A stretch of 13,789 nucleotides of DNA, taken from UBA6921 sp031363085 (GTDB lineage: Bacteria; Pseudomonadota; Gammaproteobacteria; SG8-11). Of the stretch, positions 13,789 through 13,789 are shown piece after piece. The DNA lies in the NCBI GenBank assembly GCA_031363085.1, contig JANLTU010000043.1:1-13789 (forward strand). The letters run 5' to 3'. The notes beneath the pieces were generated by a model. It was not told the DNA's origin, ran no database searches, and saw nothing but the letters and a program-made list of their open reading frames with translations. A program made the position numbers and the translations under genes. Every line of letters starts with the position of its first letter. The first letter of the stretch is position 1.

Positions 13789-13789
13789 C

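Overview
The window looks like a piece of a proteobacterial chromosome, probably gammaproteobacterial, with fairly high GC. It carries an Aas/LplT lysophospholipid-recycling pair and an IS4-type insertion sequence of a kind common in beta- and gammaproteobacteria. No rRNA, tRNA or CRISPR array was seen. The assignment is by gene content only; I could not run a taxonomic search.

Layout. From 10942 down to 1 everything lies on the minus strand in one tightly packed gene train. In transcription order it encodes: a small four-helix membrane protein (10942-10484); a fusion of a fatty acid hydroxylase/sterol desaturase domain with a GH3-type acyl-adenylating amide synthetase (10500-7915); an enolase-superfamily protein of the muconate-lactonizing/acylamino-acid racemase type (7922-6792); a gap of about 200 bp holding a long nested inverted repeat (6640-6742); a second stand-alone fatty acid hydroxylase-like protein (6589-5828); a fusion of a FabH-like ketosynthase with a heme-oxygenase-like/TenA-like putative metal oxidase (5831-3966); an unrecognised 304-residue protein (3955-3041); a hairpin (3021-3040); then aas (2984-828) and lplT (777 to the left edge, incomplete). 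Several neighbours overlap by 4, 8 or 17 bases, which argues for co-transcription and translational coupling.

A divergent helix-turn-helix regulator (11081-11842, plus strand) faces away from the train across a 138-bp intergenic region that contains a near-palindromic GTTG-N4-CAAC site. Just downstream of it sits a 1334-bp IS4-family element (11868-13201) flanked by CTAG. Its transposase gene is broken by two separate tandem micro-duplications (5 bp and 7 bp). The right edge is decayed: an orphan open fragment, the C-terminal half of a peroxiredoxin-like protein, and the tail of an unknown gene running off the window.

Interpretation. The six genes from 10942 to 3041 look like a small lipid-derived metabolite pathway that I cannot match to a named system. 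It has an acyl-condensing ketosynthase fused to an oxidase, two membrane di-iron hydroxylase-like domains, an amide-forming GH3 ligase, and an enolase-superfamily enzyme of the group that epimerises N-acyl amino acids. A reasonable hypothesis is synthesis of a hydroxylated fatty acyl-amino-acid (or similar amide), perhaps with Aas/LplT handling the acyl group or a lysolipid product. The domain calls and catalytic residues are seen in the sequence. The pathway and product are inference.
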